A stretch of DNA of 64,000 nucleotides. Origin: Belliella pelovolcani (GTDB taxonomy: Bacteria > Bacteroidota > Bacteroidia > Cytophagales > Cyclobacteriaceae). Position numbers and translations under genes: made by a program. This document shows positions 33,645 to 43,562 of this stretch, one piece after another (position 1 is the stretch's first letter; every line of letters starts with the position of its first letter). Where the stretch lies: the NCBI RefSeq assembly GCF_900156785.1, contig NZ_FTOP01000002.1:124001-188000 (forward strand), given 5' to 3'. The notes beneath the pieces are model-generated. The model made no database searches. It was given only the letters and a program-made list of their open reading frames with translations, and was not told the DNA's origin.

Positions 33645-34709
33645 TTAACCTAATGTAAGGTTTTGTTTTGGAATTTTTATTTCAGTGATGACAAAATCGC
33701 TCCCAGAATTGAATATTTTGAAGGATGCCCGCTCTCCATAGATCAATTTGAGGCGTTGTATTGTATTGGTGATGCCGTGGCCTTCTCCATCTTTCTTCTT
33801 ACCAAATGGCTGACCTTTGAGTTGACCGCTATTTTTCACTTGGATATATAAGTCGTCTGTCAGGCCTTCATAGCATTTGATGATGATTTCTCCGCCCTTT
33901 ACCCTGTTGGAAATACCATGTTTGATGGCGTTTTCTACGATTGTTTGAAGCATCATCGGAGGAATTCTGTAATCAAACGCCTCTGGCTCTACTTCATATT
34001 TCACAGTCAATCTTTCTTCAAACCTGATCATTTCTAAGTTGAGGTAGTCCTTCACCGTATTGAATTCATTTTCGAAATCAATCACCCGTTTTTTATCCAT
34101 CATCAGGGAAAATCTCAGGATGTTTGATAATTGGGTGATGGCTGATTTCGCCTTGACAGGATCCTCATCTACCAAAGCCCTTACGCTATTCAGTGCATTG
34201 AATATGAAGTGAGGGTTGAGCTGAGACTTGAGGTGATTGAGCTGTATTTCGTTGATTTTAGCCTTGTACTTGAGGGATTGGTTGTAGTTATCCAAAAAGT
34301 GGAAAATAAAATACAACATCACCCAAAGCGAGTAGAATAGAAAGCTGACAAAAGTATTGACTGCTAAGACTAGCGGCCTGAGGTCCATACTTGGAATCAG
34401 CGTATCAAATACAAGGTTGATGATGATCTGAGCGATGGTATTGGACACGCCTAGGGCGAGCAGCGCCAAGAAAGTATTCCAGATCAGTTGTGAAAAGCTC
34501 AGACTAAACCAGCCATATTCCTTGATGACATAGCGAAGTCCATGTGTAGATATCAAATAAAAAGCAGCAAGCGTAAAAAAGGCACCTGTTTGTACTGGAG
34601 AGATTCCTCGCTCAAGGGATACAAAGAAAAGGTTGATCAGCGCAAAGCCAGACCAACCCAAGACTTGTAATATCCAGTATAATTTGATTCTATTCATGCC
34701 CAAACTCAA
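33645..34709 (-). CDS. Membrane sensor histidine kinase, LytS/YehU type
   Basis: The 354-residue protein has about four N-terminal membrane helices (up to about residue 140), then a His_kinase domain with the phospho-acceptor H167 (LKSQLNPHFIFNALNSVRAL). A GHKL ATPase follows (MLQTIVENAIKHGI; DGEGHGITNTIQRLKLIYG). There is no large periplasmic sensor, so it probably senses the membrane itself or a partner. ATG at residue 5 (34697) is an alternative start. It is the first gene of the kinase-regulator unit. Confidence 0.93.
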   Translation of the reverse strand: MSLGMNRIKLYWILQVLGWSGFALINLFFVSLERGISPVQTGAFFTLAAFYLISTHGLRYVIKEYGWFSLSFSQLIWNTFLALLALGVSNTIAQIIINLVFDTLIPSMDLRPLVLAVNTFVSFLFYSLWVMLYFIFHFLDNYNQSLKYKAKINEIQLNHLKSQLNPHFIFNALNSVRALVDEDPVKAKSAITQLSNILRFSLMMDKKRVIDFENEFNTVKDYLNLEMIRFEERLTVKYEVEPEAFDYRIPPMMLQTIVENAIKHGISNRVKGGEIIIKCYEGLTDDLYIQVKNSGQLKGQPFGKKKDGEGHGITNTIQRLKLIYGERASFKIFNSGSDFVITEIKIPKQNLTLG

Positions 34710-34782
34710 AGATAAGGAAGCTAAAGTTAGTCTTATATCCTATTATGTCAATGGGTAAATAGCTTGTTTGATTGACAAATCG

Positions 34783-37611
34783 TCATTTTAGTTCTACTTT
34801 AAGAAACTTGGCGGTATAGCTTTTCTTATTTTTAGCAACCTCCTCAGGCGTACCTTCTGTTACAATTTGCCCTCCTTGATTTCCTCCTTCTGGACCCATA
34901 TCGATAATATGGTCGGCTACTTTGATGATATCTAAGTTGTGCTCAATGATCAAAACAGTGTTCCCTTTGTCTACCAATTTGTTCAGCACTTGCATCAGTA
35001 GCTCAATGTCTTGAAAGTGGAGTCCCGTACTTGGCTCATCTAAGATATAGAAGGTTTTTCCAGTATCTTTTTTGGATAGTTCTGTGGCCAATTTGACTCT
35101 TTGAGCTTCGCCACCAGAAAGGGTGGTGGCATGCTGACCCAAGGTGATATAGCCCAAGCCTACCTCGTTGAGGGTTTGTATTTTTCTAAGAATTTTGGGC
35201 TGAAACTCAAAGAATTCTACAGCTTGCTCAACGGTCATATCCAATACATCGGAGATTGATTTTCCTTTGAAACGCACTTCTAAGGTTTCTCTGTTGTATC
35301 GTTTACCCTTACAGGTTTCGCAAGGAATATGAACATCTGGCAAGAAATCCATTTCGATCAGCTTCATACCAGCACCTTCGCAGTCCTCACACCTGCCTCC
35401 CTTGACATTGAAACTGAACCTGCCTGGCTTATACCCGCGGATTTTTGCTTCTGGGAGCTCGGTAAATAGCGCTCTAATATCAGTAAATACCCCTGTATAA
35501 GTCGCTGGATTAGACCTTGGTGTTCTACCGATCGGTGACTGATCTACTTCTATTACTTTATCGAGATGCTCTAATCCTTTGATTTCTTTGTAGGCAAGAG
35601 GCTCTTTTTTGGAATTGTAAAAATGACTATTCAATAATGGATACAAGGTCTCGTGGATCAAGGAGCTTTTGCCCGATCCAGACACGCCAGTGACACAGAT
35701 CATTTTGCCTAGAGGTAGTTTTAAATCTACTTTTTTCAAGTTATGGCCTTCAGCTCCTTTTAGGATCAAAACTTCCCCATTGCCTTTTCTTCGGGATTTT
35801 GGAACTTCGATTTTGAGTTCGTTGGAGAGGTATTTGGCAGTGATGCTTTTTTGATTCAGGAAATCTGTAGGTGTACCTGAGGCGACGATCTGCCCTCCAT
35901 GTCTTCCTGCGCCAGGGCCAATATCCACCACATAATCTGATTCTAACATCATGTCCTTGTCATGCTCCACCACAATGACAGTGTTGCCCAAATCACGAAG
36001 ATCTTGGAGTGCTTTGATCAGTTTGACATTGTCCCTTTGGTGCAGTCCAATACTGGGTTCATCCAGAATATAGAGTACGCCAACCAGTTGTGTACCTATT
36101 TGAGTGGCTAGTCGGATTCGCTGAGCTTCTCCACCAGAGAGGGTTCTCAGCGGTCTATTGAGCGAAAGGTAATCAAGACCAATATCTAGTAGAAAGCCAA
36201 TTCTCTTTCTGATTTCCTTGAGGACTTCCTTCCCAATCACTTGTTGACGGTCTGTCATCCGCAATTCTATGTTTGCAAACCATGATCCAAGGGTATTGAT
36301 GTCCATCATTGCCAGCTCACCGATATGTTTTTCCGCTATTTTGAAGTGTAGCGCTTCTTTCTTTAATCGGTAGCCTTCACAATCAGGACAAGTCTTGGTA
36401 GTAGTGTATTCACTGACCCATTGTTGAATTTTGTCAGAGCTTCCTTCTTGATGCTTGGTCAGGAAGTTGATGATCCCTTCGAAAGTAGTGGTCCACTTGG
36501 TGCCAGGATACTTGACAGAGTCAACCTCAACCTCCTGTTTGTCGCCATAAAGCAAAACATCTATGACCTCTTCTGGAAGCTTGGAAATTGGAGTGGAGAT
36601 ACTGCATTTGTACCGCTTGAGGATGGCATCGATTTTTTTGAATATCCAGATATCTCGGTATTCACCAAGTGGAGCTATCCCTCCCCTGCTGATACTGAGT
36701 TTGGGGTCAGGTATGATGTTTTCCTTGGTGATTTCTTCGATCACACCCAACCCATTGCATGTTGGGCAGGCCCCATAAGGGCTGTTGAAAGAAAAGTTGT
36801 TTGGAGCTGGTTCGTCGTATGAAAGTCCTGTAGTGGGGTCCATCAAGTATTTAGAAAAATGATGGATATTACCCTCTTCATCTCGAAGCATGATTACTCC
36901 TTTGCCATGTTGCAGGGCTGTTTTCAGGGATTGAGTAATGCGATATCGGTCTTCTTCCTCTGCAATGATCCTGTCTATGACGATTTCAATATCATGAATT
37001 TTGTACCGATCGACCTGCATTTTTGGCACCATCTCCATGACTACGCCGTCCACACGTACTTTGGAGAAGCCCATTTTTCTGATCTGCTCAAAAAGCTCTC
37101 GATAATGTCCTTTTCTACCTTTGACTACAGGGGCAAGGATGTAGAGTTTTTTACCAGCAAAGTTTTCAAAAAGCTGCTCGATGATCTGATCTTCCGTTTG
37201 TCGGATCATTTTATGGCCAGAGAGATAAGAAAAGGCTTCACCAGCTCTAGCATAGAGCAATCGCATGAAATCATAAATCTCGGTGACTGTTCCTACGGTA
37301 GAGCGTGGGTTTTTAGAAGTGGTCTTTTGTTCTATAGAAATCACTGGGGAAAGGCCATTGATCTTATCCACATCAGGCCTCTCCATACCTCCCAAAAATG
37401 ACCTCGCATAGGCCGAAAAGCTCTCCATATACCTACGCTGACCTTCGGCATAAATGGTGTCAAATGCCAAGGAGCTTTTTCCACTACCACTCAAGCCCGT
37501 GATGACTACAAGCTTGTTGCGGGGAATTTCAATATCGATATTTTTGAGGTTGTGCTCGCGGGCACCGTATATTTCGATGAATTCTTCTTTGTCGGCGATA
37601 GTTTCTGTCAT
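34783..37611 (-). CDS. uvrA: Excinuclease ABC subunit A
   Basis: UvrA recognises bulky DNA lesions in nucleotide-excision repair and loads UvrB. The 942-residue protein has two ABC ATPase modules: Walker A GLSGSGKSS at residues 39-47 and GVSGSGKSS in the second half. The signature motifs are LSGGEAQRIRLA and LSGGEAQRVKLA. Zinc modules are seen as CPTCNGLG, CPDCEGYRL and CEDCEGAG...CETCKGKR. Length is standard. Its neighbours are unrelated and it appears monocistronic. Confidence 0.97.
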   Translation of the reverse strand: MTETIADKEEFIEIYGAREHNLKNIDIEIPRNKLVVITGLSGSGKSSLAFDTIYAEGQRRYMESFSAYARSFLGGMERPDVDKINGLSPVISIEQKTTSKNPRSTVGTVTEIYDFMRLLYARAGEAFSYLSGHKMIRQTEDQIIEQLFENFAGKKLYILAPVVKGRKGHYRELFEQIRKMGFSKVRVDGVVMEMVPKMQVDRYKIHDIEIVIDRIIAEEEDRYRITQSLKTALQHGKGVIMLRDEEGNIHHFSKYLMDPTTGLSYDEPAPNNFSFNSPYGACPTCNGLGVIEEITKENIIPDPKLSISRGGIAPLGEYRDIWIFKKIDAILKRYKCSISTPISKLPEEVIDVLLYGDKQEVEVDSVKYPGTKWTTTFEGIINFLTKHQEGSSDKIQQWVSEYTTTKTCPDCEGYRLKKEALHFKIAEKHIGELAMMDINTLGSWFANIELRMTDRQQVIGKEVLKEIRKRIGFLLDIGLDYLSLNRPLRTLSGGEAQRIRLATQIGTQLVGVLYILDEPSIGLHQRDNVKLIKALQDLRDLGNTVIVVEHDKDMMLESDYVVDIGPGAGRHGGQIVASGTPTDFLNQKSITAKYLSNELKIEVPKSRRKGNGEVLILKGAEGHNLKKVDLKLPLGKMICVTGVSGSGKSSLIHETLYPLLNSHFYNSKKEPLAYKEIKGLEHLDKVIEVDQSPIGRTPRSNPATYTGVFTDIRALFTELPEAKIRGYKPGRFSFNVKGGRCEDCEGAGMKLIEMDFLPDVHIPCETCKGKRYNRETLEVRFKGKSISDVLDMTVEQAVEFFEFQPKILRKIQTLNEVGLGYITLGQHATTLSGGEAQRVKLATELSKKDTGKTFYILDEPSTGLHFQDIELLMQVLNKLVDKGNTVLIIEHNLDIIKVADHIIDMGPEGGNQGGQIVTEGTPEEVAKNKKSYTAKFLKVELK

Positions 37612-37749
37612 GAAGGGCTAATCCTTTAGATTTCAAGCTTGCAAAAATAGGGATTTAATAACTGCCATCCCAAGATGCATTGCGATTGATAAACCTATTT
37701 TCGAGGGATATAGTTTAGCAGTAAGTTCAATGAATCAAAGAGTATTGAT

Positions 37750-39414
37750 TTAGCTTTTCTGAACTTCCTTGGCTTTGAGTTCTTCGAGTTCCTCACCTGT
37801 GACTGTTGATTTCAAGCCAGATAATACCAGTTGCCACCAATAGTAAAACATGGACTTGTGTTTGACTCTTTTTGCATAGACTGGCCCTTTTCTTAGCTCG
37901 CCATTTTTCTTTGGGTTTTGGGACTTGATGATGACTTTGCTGGCTAGAAAGGAGCCTATTTTTCTGAGAATATTTTTATCCTTTTGGTAATCTTCATTGA
38001 GCAGCTCGATTTCTAAGTCGTCATAGCGGACGATAACTTCTCCATAACCATCATAGTCATTTGCATAGATATTGAAATCAAGTCGATTGATCATTCCTGC
38101 TTTAAGGCTGATTTTTGCTTCTGGTTCTATCATGGTATTGACCTCCTTGAGCGCCATAGGGCCGAGTGTACCTCGTAGATGGAAGTTGCCCAAACTATCA
38201 TCCAGTGCATAATTGAGATCAAGGTTAATCTTTCCTTTTCCCATCAGCAATGCATCAGCCTTGAGGGACAATTCATTGCTTTCCTGTCCGTTTTCTAAGT
38301 TGCTGAGCTCACTGATTTCGGCATTTAGATTGGAAAAGAAAAGGTGTGCAGTTCTTGGTGTGCTTTTTTCAGGTTGTTCTTCTATTCTCAAATATCCATT
38401 TTTCAAGATCGTATTTCTTATAGCCATGGGAACATTGATGGTCTGAAAAATCTCGTGAACCATAGCTGGTCTTCTTTCCATGTCTTCAGGGATTTTTTTA
38501 TTGTTGAATACTTCAAGGTGAATTTGGCTGATTTTTAAGCTATCAATTTCTATGATGCCTCTTTTGAGAAATGCCTCAAAGTTCATCCCAGTGATATCCA
38601 TTTTTCCTTCTTTGAGCTGAAGCCAAGGTTTTCTCAGTTTGAAGGATTGGGTGTAGGGAAATTTCTCAAACTTGTTGATGACTGAAAAGTCCTCTATAGC
38701 TAAACCTTGATCCTCAGTATCAAAGGATAGGCCTTTGATGGCGACTGTTTGTCTGAATTCATCAAAGTGTAAAGCTACTTCAGTGATTTGTCCATGGATG
38801 TTCTTTACACCAAAAAGCGCATTAGGATCTGCAAGATCCTCTTTGGTAAATTGAAAATTCTCAACATTGACCGATAAGTTTTCAATGTTGAGTCTTATAG
38901 AATCAGAGTAAAGGTCTTTATTTTCAAGATTGAAGTTGTGGAGGATGATTTGATTTGCTGCAATCATATCATAATCCTTTCTTTCTCTTTTTTCTGTCCT
39001 GCTTTCCAAGTTTAGCGAGTCGATAGGAGGAGTGACACTTTTTATTTGTAAGTTTTCTAGATTAGCGGAGTCAATGGCTATGGTGTTGTTAAATAGAAAA
39101 TTTTTCCATTTGAACCCTGTGATTTTAGCATGGCTGAGGAGCAGGTCAAAGCTTGCTTGATCTGAGCGTAAGTCTTGCGTAGGCTTGATCTTGATATCTT
39201 CAATGTCCAAGTAGGTTCCAGCATAATTGTAGTCCAATTTGATATTTCCAAAGCTTACGTGGTGATTCTCAAAGCCACTCGTCCTGGTGATCATATTGCT
39301 GACAATAGAATCAGCATTTTGATTCAGATAGACATTGATCAAAAAAGGGATACCTCTGAGGGCTAGGATCACTACAACCAAGGCCAATAGGGCAATTATT
39401 GTCCATTTCTTCAT
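37750..39414 (-). CDS. AsmA-like membrane-anchored protein
   Basis: The 554-residue protein has one N-terminal membrane helix (WTIIALLALVVVILAL) and a long beta-rich region with recurring short blocks such as DSANLENLQIKS, KGLSFDTEDQGLAIEDFSVINK and YANDYDGYGEVIVRYDDLEIELL. This resembles the AsmA/DUF748 group, proteins thought to bridge the envelope and assist outer-membrane lipid homeostasis. The family call is by pattern, so the specific role is uncertain. It stands alone between uvrA and the transglycosylase. Confidence 0.6.
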   Translation of the reverse strand: MKKWTIIALLALVVVILALRGIPFLINVYLNQNADSIVSNMITRTSGFENHHVSFGNIKLDYNYAGTYLDIEDIKIKPTQDLRSDQASFDLLLSHAKITGFKWKNFLFNNTIAIDSANLENLQIKSVTPPIDSLNLESRTEKRERKDYDMIAANQIILHNFNLENKDLYSDSIRLNIENLSVNVENFQFTKEDLADPNALFGVKNIHGQITEVALHFDEFRQTVAIKGLSFDTEDQGLAIEDFSVINKFEKFPYTQSFKLRKPWLQLKEGKMDITGMNFEAFLKRGIIEIDSLKISQIHLEVFNNKKIPEDMERRPAMVHEIFQTINVPMAIRNTILKNGYLRIEEQPEKSTPRTAHLFFSNLNAEISELSNLENGQESNELSLKADALLMGKGKINLDLNYALDDSLGNFHLRGTLGPMALKEVNTMIEPEAKISLKAGMINRLDFNIYANDYDGYGEVIVRYDDLEIELLNEDYQKDKNILRKIGSFLASKVIIKSQNPKKNGELRKGPVYAKRVKHKSMFYYWWQLVLSGLKSTVTGEELEELKAKEVQKS

Positions 39415-39529
39415 AAAAATTCTCTGAAAAGTTAAGTTTGTAAGGTATGAATATAGAAAAATTTAGCACTAACTGCAATCTGATTTCAAGCTCACCTTGT
39501 TCAGGAGCAAGTGATATTGGCTAAGAAAT

Positions 39530-40474
39530 TTAGCTAGGAAGCTGAATCGTATAAACTTTCCCTCTAGCCGTTCTTAGTTTATCAGATCGGAGCCAAGGGT
39601 TATACAACTTAAGTGACTTGTAATTGCTATTGTGTTTGATAGACCAATCTGCAAGGCTGCTGATATTGTCACTTACGACGATTTCTCTGAGATCAGGCAT
39701 TTGATAGTAGTCCGTTTGCTTGAGATTGAATCCGTATTTTTCAGAGTTTTCAAAAATTTCTTTGAATGCCAAAAGTCTGAATACATATCGACTTGTTTCG
39801 TCATTGAGCAGCAGGTCGTAGTAGTTATTTTGCTTTTGTTCAGATTTTCTACGAGAAAGGCCACTCATGCCCATATTGTAGCTGGCAGCTACTGAGGTCC
39901 AGTTTCCAAATCTAGCATAGGCAGATTTGAGGTATTTGCAGGCAGCGAGTGTGGATTTTTCGAGATGATATCTTTCGTCTACATCATTGCTGACCTCAAG
40001 ATTATATTCTTTGGCAGTGTTTGGCATAAACTGCCAAAAACCCCTAGCTCCTGCTGGAGAGACTACATTCATCAGCCCTGACTCGGCCATGGCCAGGTAT
40101 TTGAAATCTTCGGGGATCCCGTTTTCTTTGAGGATTTTTTCGATGATAGGTAGGTATTTGCCAGAGCGCTTCATCAATAGAATCATATTGGATTGCCAAT
40201 AGGCGTTCACGTAGATTTCCCGCTCAAGACGCTCTCTGACATCCTCTATGTCTAAAGGTACATTTTCTCCTGCAAAGCTGATCTCCTTTGGTAGTTCAAA
40301 AAGCTTGGCTCTATTATCTGGGATTTGTATCCTGATATTTTCGCCAGTTTCTTGTTGAAGATAGATTTCCTCATAAGGAATTTCGGGTTCGTCTTGCTGC
40401 CCAGAAGGCAACAAAACGAGCCCAAAAAGGAGGACAATCAGCCCATAGATGATGAAAAGATGATACCTTCTCAA
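39530..40474 (-). CDS. Lytic transglycosylase (SLT domain)
   Basis: This enzyme cuts peptidoglycan glycan strands. The 314-residue protein has an N-terminal membrane/signal helix, an SLT domain with catalytic E131 (YLAMAESGLMNVVSPAGARGFWQFMPNTAKEY), AACKYLKSAYARFGNWTSVAASYNMG, and a C-terminal LysM-like segment (NISSLADWSIKHNSNYKSLKLYNPWL). It matches the MltD-like class. The LOG-family gene ends 2 bases before it starts, so they form a two-gene operon. Confidence 0.92.
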   Translation of the reverse strand: MRRYHLFIIYGLIVLLFGLVLLPSGQQDEPEIPYEEIYLQQETGENIRIQIPDNRAKLFELPKEISFAGENVPLDIEDVRERLEREIYVNAYWQSNMILLMKRSGKYLPIIEKILKENGIPEDFKYLAMAESGLMNVVSPAGARGFWQFMPNTAKEYNLEVSNDVDERYHLEKSTLAACKYLKSAYARFGNWTSVAASYNMGMSGLSRRKSEQKQNNYYDLLLNDETSRYVFRLLAFKEIFENSEKYGFNLKQTDYYQMPDLREIVVSDNISSLADWSIKHNSNYKSLKLYNPWLRSDKLRTARGKVYTIQLPS

Positions 40475-40476
40475 AA

Positions 40477-41208
40477 TTAATAGTTTGGTGACAATAGATA
40501 TTTGCTGTAGAAATCATCGATCACTTTCACAGCATCAGTTGGATTATCAACGATGGAGAATAGATCCAAGTCTTCCGCATTGATGTTTTTCTCTGCGAGC
40601 ATGGTGTCTTTCAACCAATCTACCATTCCAGACCAATACTTCTTACCTACAAGTACGATTGGGAACTTTCCAATCTTATTTGTTTGAATCAATGTTAAAG
40701 CTTCAAACAATTCGTCCAATGTTCCAAAACCACCAGGTAATACAATGAATCCTTGTGCATATTTCGTAAACATCACTTTTCTTACGAAGAAGTAATTGAA
40801 TGTAATCAGCTTGTCTGGATCAATATAGATATTGTTGAATTGCTCAAATGGTAGAACAATATTCAGACCAACAGACTTTCCATTTTCAGAATGTGCTCCT
40901 TTGTTACCAGCTTCCATGATACCAGGTCCGCCACCTGTGATGACTCCATATCCATGCCTTACAAGCTTGGCAGCTATTTCTTCTGCCATTTTGTAAAAAT
41001 GATGATCTCTTGGGGTTCTTGCAGAACCAAATACAGATACACAAGGTCCGATTTTCGCTAGTTTTTCGAATCCCTCTACAAATTCAGACATCACTTTGAA
41101 AATGGCCCAAGAGTCGGCACTCTTGATTTCATTCCAATCCCTTTCTTTGAATGCTTTGCGGATTCTTTCTTCTTGTTTTGGGTCTATTTGACCGTTATTT
41201 TCACTCAT
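40477..41208 (-). CDS. LOG-family (TIGR00730) Rossmann-fold protein
   Basis: The 243-residue protein shows the family motifs GGGPGIMEAGNKGA and PGGFGTLDELFEALTLIQ (PGGxGTxxE). LOG proteins are phosphoribohydrolases that release cytokinin-type bases or hydrolyse nucleotide monophosphates. The N-terminal extension of about 60 residues is common in this bacterial subgroup. It is first in an operon with the lytic transglycosylase and divergent from the cysteine-cluster gene across a 198-base gap. Confidence 0.92.
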   Translation of the reverse strand: MSENNGQIDPKQEERIRKAFKERDWNEIKSADSWAIFKVMSEFVEGFEKLAKIGPCVSVFGSARTPRDHHFYKMAEEIAAKLVRHGYGVITGGGPGIMEAGNKGAHSENGKSVGLNIVLPFEQFNNIYIDPDKLITFNYFFVRKVMFTKYAQGFIVLPGGFGTLDELFEALTLIQTNKIGKFPIVLVGKKYWSGMVDWLKDTMLAEKNINAEDLDLFSIVDNPTDAVKVIDDFYSKYLLSPNY

Positions 41209-41406
41209 AATTTTTAATCTTTAATTAAAAAACGATTTAAAGTGGCTCAAAAGTTATTTTAAGCGTGTAAAGTTAGATTTTTCTTTTAGAGAAGTAAAAC
41301 AAACCTTGGTAATAATGGATTTTAGTCCAAAAAAGTTGCATTCAAAAATACTTGTTGCTTTAGATGGTTAGAGGTATTACTTTCGCAGACTTTTATTTTC
41401 GATCTT

Positions 41407-42018
41407 ATGAATTTACGTGAAAAGTCCCTGGAAGTCAGGAAGGTATTTGAGGATCTTGATGTTGAAATCAAGGCCTTCATGCAGGCTAGTCAGCTTTCTT
41501 GTATAGCTGGGTGTGGGGCTTGTTGTGCCAATCCTAATGTGCATGCATCGGTGCTTGAATTTTTACCCTTGGCTTTTGATTTATACGAAAAGGGAAAAGC
41601 TGATAAAGCGCTAGAGTTATTAGGTGAAGTGGGTGAAGATGCCAATTGCATAATTTACAAATCATTCAGCGTGGATTCGAAGTCTGGATTTTGCTCTGAT
41701 TATGCAAATCGTGGTATGATTTGCCGCTTGTTTGGTAGTGCTGCTAGAAGAAATAAAGAAGGAAAAAAAGAACTGATCACCTGCAAAATCATCAAGGAAC
41801 AAAAATCTGAAGCATATCACCAAACTGCTGCTGCGATCAAGGAAGGTGCAGCAGTTCCATCGAGTGGAGATTTTTATTCACAGCTATATAATATTGATTT
41901 TCAGTTGACCAAGGAGCAATTTCCAATCAATATTGCCATTAGAAAGGCTATAGAGACAGTATTGACTTATATGTTTTATACTGAAAACAATGAACCTGAG
42001 GGGATAGATAATTTTTGA
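41407..42018 (+). CDS. YkgJ-like cysteine-cluster protein
   Basis: The 203-residue protein is rich in cysteines arranged as CIAGCGACCANP near residue 30 and later GFCSDYANRGMICRLFG, the zinc/iron chelating pattern of the YkgJ family (CxxxCxxCC...C...C). Function is unknown; proposed roles involve metal binding. It heads a same-strand run that ends with the GGGPS gene, with 64 bases before the next gene. Confidence 0.85.
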   Translation: MNLREKSLEVRKVFEDLDVEIKAFMQASQLSCIAGCGACCANPNVHASVLEFLPLAFDLYEKGKADKALELLGEVGEDANCIIYKSFSVDSKSGFCSDYANRGMICRLFGSAARRNKEGKKELITCKIIKEQKSEAYHQTAAAIKEGAAVPSSGDFYSQLYNIDFQLTKEQFPINIAIRKAIETVLTYMFYTENNEPEGIDNF

Positions 42019-42082
42019 TGCCAGCTTTTTGCCGTATATTGTAGTCAATTGTAATTAAAGGAATTTTTAAAAAACTACATCT

Positions 42083-42427
42083 ATGCTGAACGTTTCAGAA
42101 ATCGTACAGACCATCAAGCAGCTGATAGAAGTAAGAATTCAGCTTGTCAAAAATCAGGTCGAAGAGCAGTTTTCGGAAGTCTTATCTAGGATCTTTATTC
42201 TGGTTTTGATGGGGCTAGCTTCTCTGATGATCTTATTATTTGCTAGTATATCATTAGCTTTTTATATCGGGGAGAAGCTATATTCTCCATATATGGGGTT
42301 TTTATATGTGAGTTTACTTTACTTGCTGCTCTTCGTGTTTCTATTTTTGCTGAGAGAGTCTGATGGCTTAATTTCATCCTTTAGGGCTTTTTTCAGAGCT
42401 TTTTTATTTCGAAACAAAAAGCAATAA
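42083..42427 (+). CDS. Holin-like small membrane protein
   Basis: The 114-residue protein has an amphipathic N-terminus (VSEIVQTIKQLIEVRIQLVKNQVEEQF) and two membrane helices (IFILVLMGLASLMILLFASISLAFYIG and PYMGFLYVSLLYLLLFVFLFLL). This matches the phage-holin-family/DUF1469 group of chromosomal proteins. No phage genes are near, so I do not infer lysis. It pairs with the next small protein, three bases away, as is common for this group. Confidence 0.75.
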   Translation: MLNVSEIVQTIKQLIEVRIQLVKNQVEEQFSEVLSRIFILVLMGLASLMILLFASISLAFYIGEKLYSPYMGFLYVSLLYLLLFVFLFLLRESDGLISSFRAFFRAFLFRNKKQ

Positions 42428-42430
42428 GCC

Positions 42431-42799
42431 ATGCAGGATGATTTAAAGAAAAAAGCGGAGGAGCTTGAGCAAACTTTACAAGCACAGATGAACTTACTCA
42501 AATCTGATTCTCAAGATTGGGTAAAAGTAGGTGCAGGAGTCTTTGTTGGTGGATTGGTTGCCTTTGGTCTAGTCAGTGCCTTCAAAGGCAAGAAAAATAA
42601 AAAGACAAAGAAAGTCATGGCTGTGCTCGAGAGGGAAGGCTTATTGGACGAGGAAATCGCTGAAAAGCTCACGGCTAAAAAGCAGTCAGGTTTTATGGGC
42701 AGAATGGCGGCAGTTTTAATTCCGATGGCCATTGCTTATGCTAAAGATAAATTTTTGAACAATTACCTTCAATCTCAGGAAGAAGAAGATGAAGCATAG
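42431..42799 (+). CDS. Small membrane-associated protein of unknown function
   Basis: The 122-residue protein begins with a charged helix (DDLKKKAEELEQTLQAQMNLL), then a glycine-rich hydrophobic segment (VGAGVFVGGLVAFGLVSAF) and a second near IPMAIAYAKDKFL. It is reminiscent of YtxH-type or DUF883-type membrane proteins without a firm match. It sits 3 bases after the holin-like gene and overlaps the GGGPS start by 11 bases, so it belongs to that operon. Confidence 0.65.
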   Translation: MQDDLKKKAEELEQTLQAQMNLLKSDSQDWVKVGAGVFVGGLVAFGLVSAFKGKKNKKTKKVMAVLEREGLLDEEIAEKLTAKKQSGFMGRMAAVLIPMAIAYAKDKFLNNYLQSQEEEDEA

Positions 42800-43562
42800 T
42801 GCTGTCACTGACAAGATTTTATCTAATTACCGAGAGGGAAGAAAGGCTATCGCTTGGCTTATTGACCCCGATAAGTTGGCTGACAAAGCTGACTTTCTGG
42901 CTCAACTTAAGATTGTACAGAGACACCACCTTGATTTTATTTTTATTGGTGGGAGTTTGGTTGAGAGTAATGGCACCGAAGAGATCATCGCTACGATCAA
43001 GCAAATTGACACTACTATTCCAGTGATCTTATTTCCAGGAAATGCAAGTCAGTTTACACCTAATGCAGACGCAATCCTGTTTCTTTCCTTGATTTCGGGG
43101 CGTAATCCTGAATTTTTGATTGGTCAACATGTGACAGTGGCTCCTTTATTGGCAAAAAGCAAAATGGAAGTATTACCGACAGGCTATATGCTAGTAGATG
43201 GGGGAGTGACTACCAGTGTGAACTATATTTCCCAAACTATTCCCTTACCAAACAATAAGCCTGAGATTGCACTTGCTACTGCTTTGGCGGGTTCATTTTT
43301 AGGTCTGAAGTATTTTTATTTGGACGCAGGGAGTGGTGCTCAAGTACCTGTTTCCAGTTCCATCATTCAAGCAATCAAAAGTCAAATTGACGCTCCCCTG
43401 ATCGTAGGCGGAGGACTCAATACGCTGGACAAAGTAAAATCATCCTTCAAAGCTGGGGCTGATGTTGTGGTCATCGGCAATGGTGCAGAAAAAAACCTCA
43501 GTCTATTGACCGAGGTTTTGGAATATGTGCATGTTCTCAATTTATCCTTGAACATTAATTAA
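42789..43562 (+). CDS. Geranylgeranylglyceryl / heptaprenylglyceryl phosphate synthase (GGGPS family)
   Basis: This TIM-barrel prenyltransferase joins a polyprenyl diphosphate to sn-glycerol-1-phosphate. The 257-residue protein shows WLIDPDKLAD, FIFIGGSLVES, the phosphate/prenyl region FPGNASQFTPNADAILFLSLISGRNPEFLIG, YLDAGSGAQVPV, LIVGGGLNT and GADVVVIGNGAE. Archaeal-type GGGPS homologues are known in Bacteroidota, where the final product is unsettled. The end overlaps the convergent AraC gene by 21 bases. Confidence 0.9.
   Translation: MKHSAVTDKILSNYREGRKAIAWLIDPDKLADKADFLAQLKIVQRHHLDFIFIGGSLVESNGTEEIIATIKQIDTTIPVILFPGNASQFTPNADAILFLSLISGRNPEFLIGQHVTVAPLLAKSKMEVLPTGYMLVDGGVTTSVNYISQTIPLPNNKPEIALATALAGSFLGLKYFYLDAGSGAQVPVSSSIIQAIKSQIDAPLIVGGGLNTLDKVKSSFKAGADVVVIGNGAEKNLSLLTEVLEYVHVLNLSLNIN

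Noticed and set aside
36421-37401. Long plus-strand reading frames (133 and 180 codons) inside uvrA
   Set aside because: They are antisense to a fully recognisable UvrA, have no family features, and reflect codon bias of the real gene.
42083-42427. Prophage, suggested by the holin-like protein
   Set aside because: No capsid, tail, lysin or integrase genes nearby; this family is common on chromosomes.
42799-43026. Extra 75-codon ORF starting at the GGGPS start region
   Set aside because: It lies in another frame of the GGGPS gene and has no independent features.
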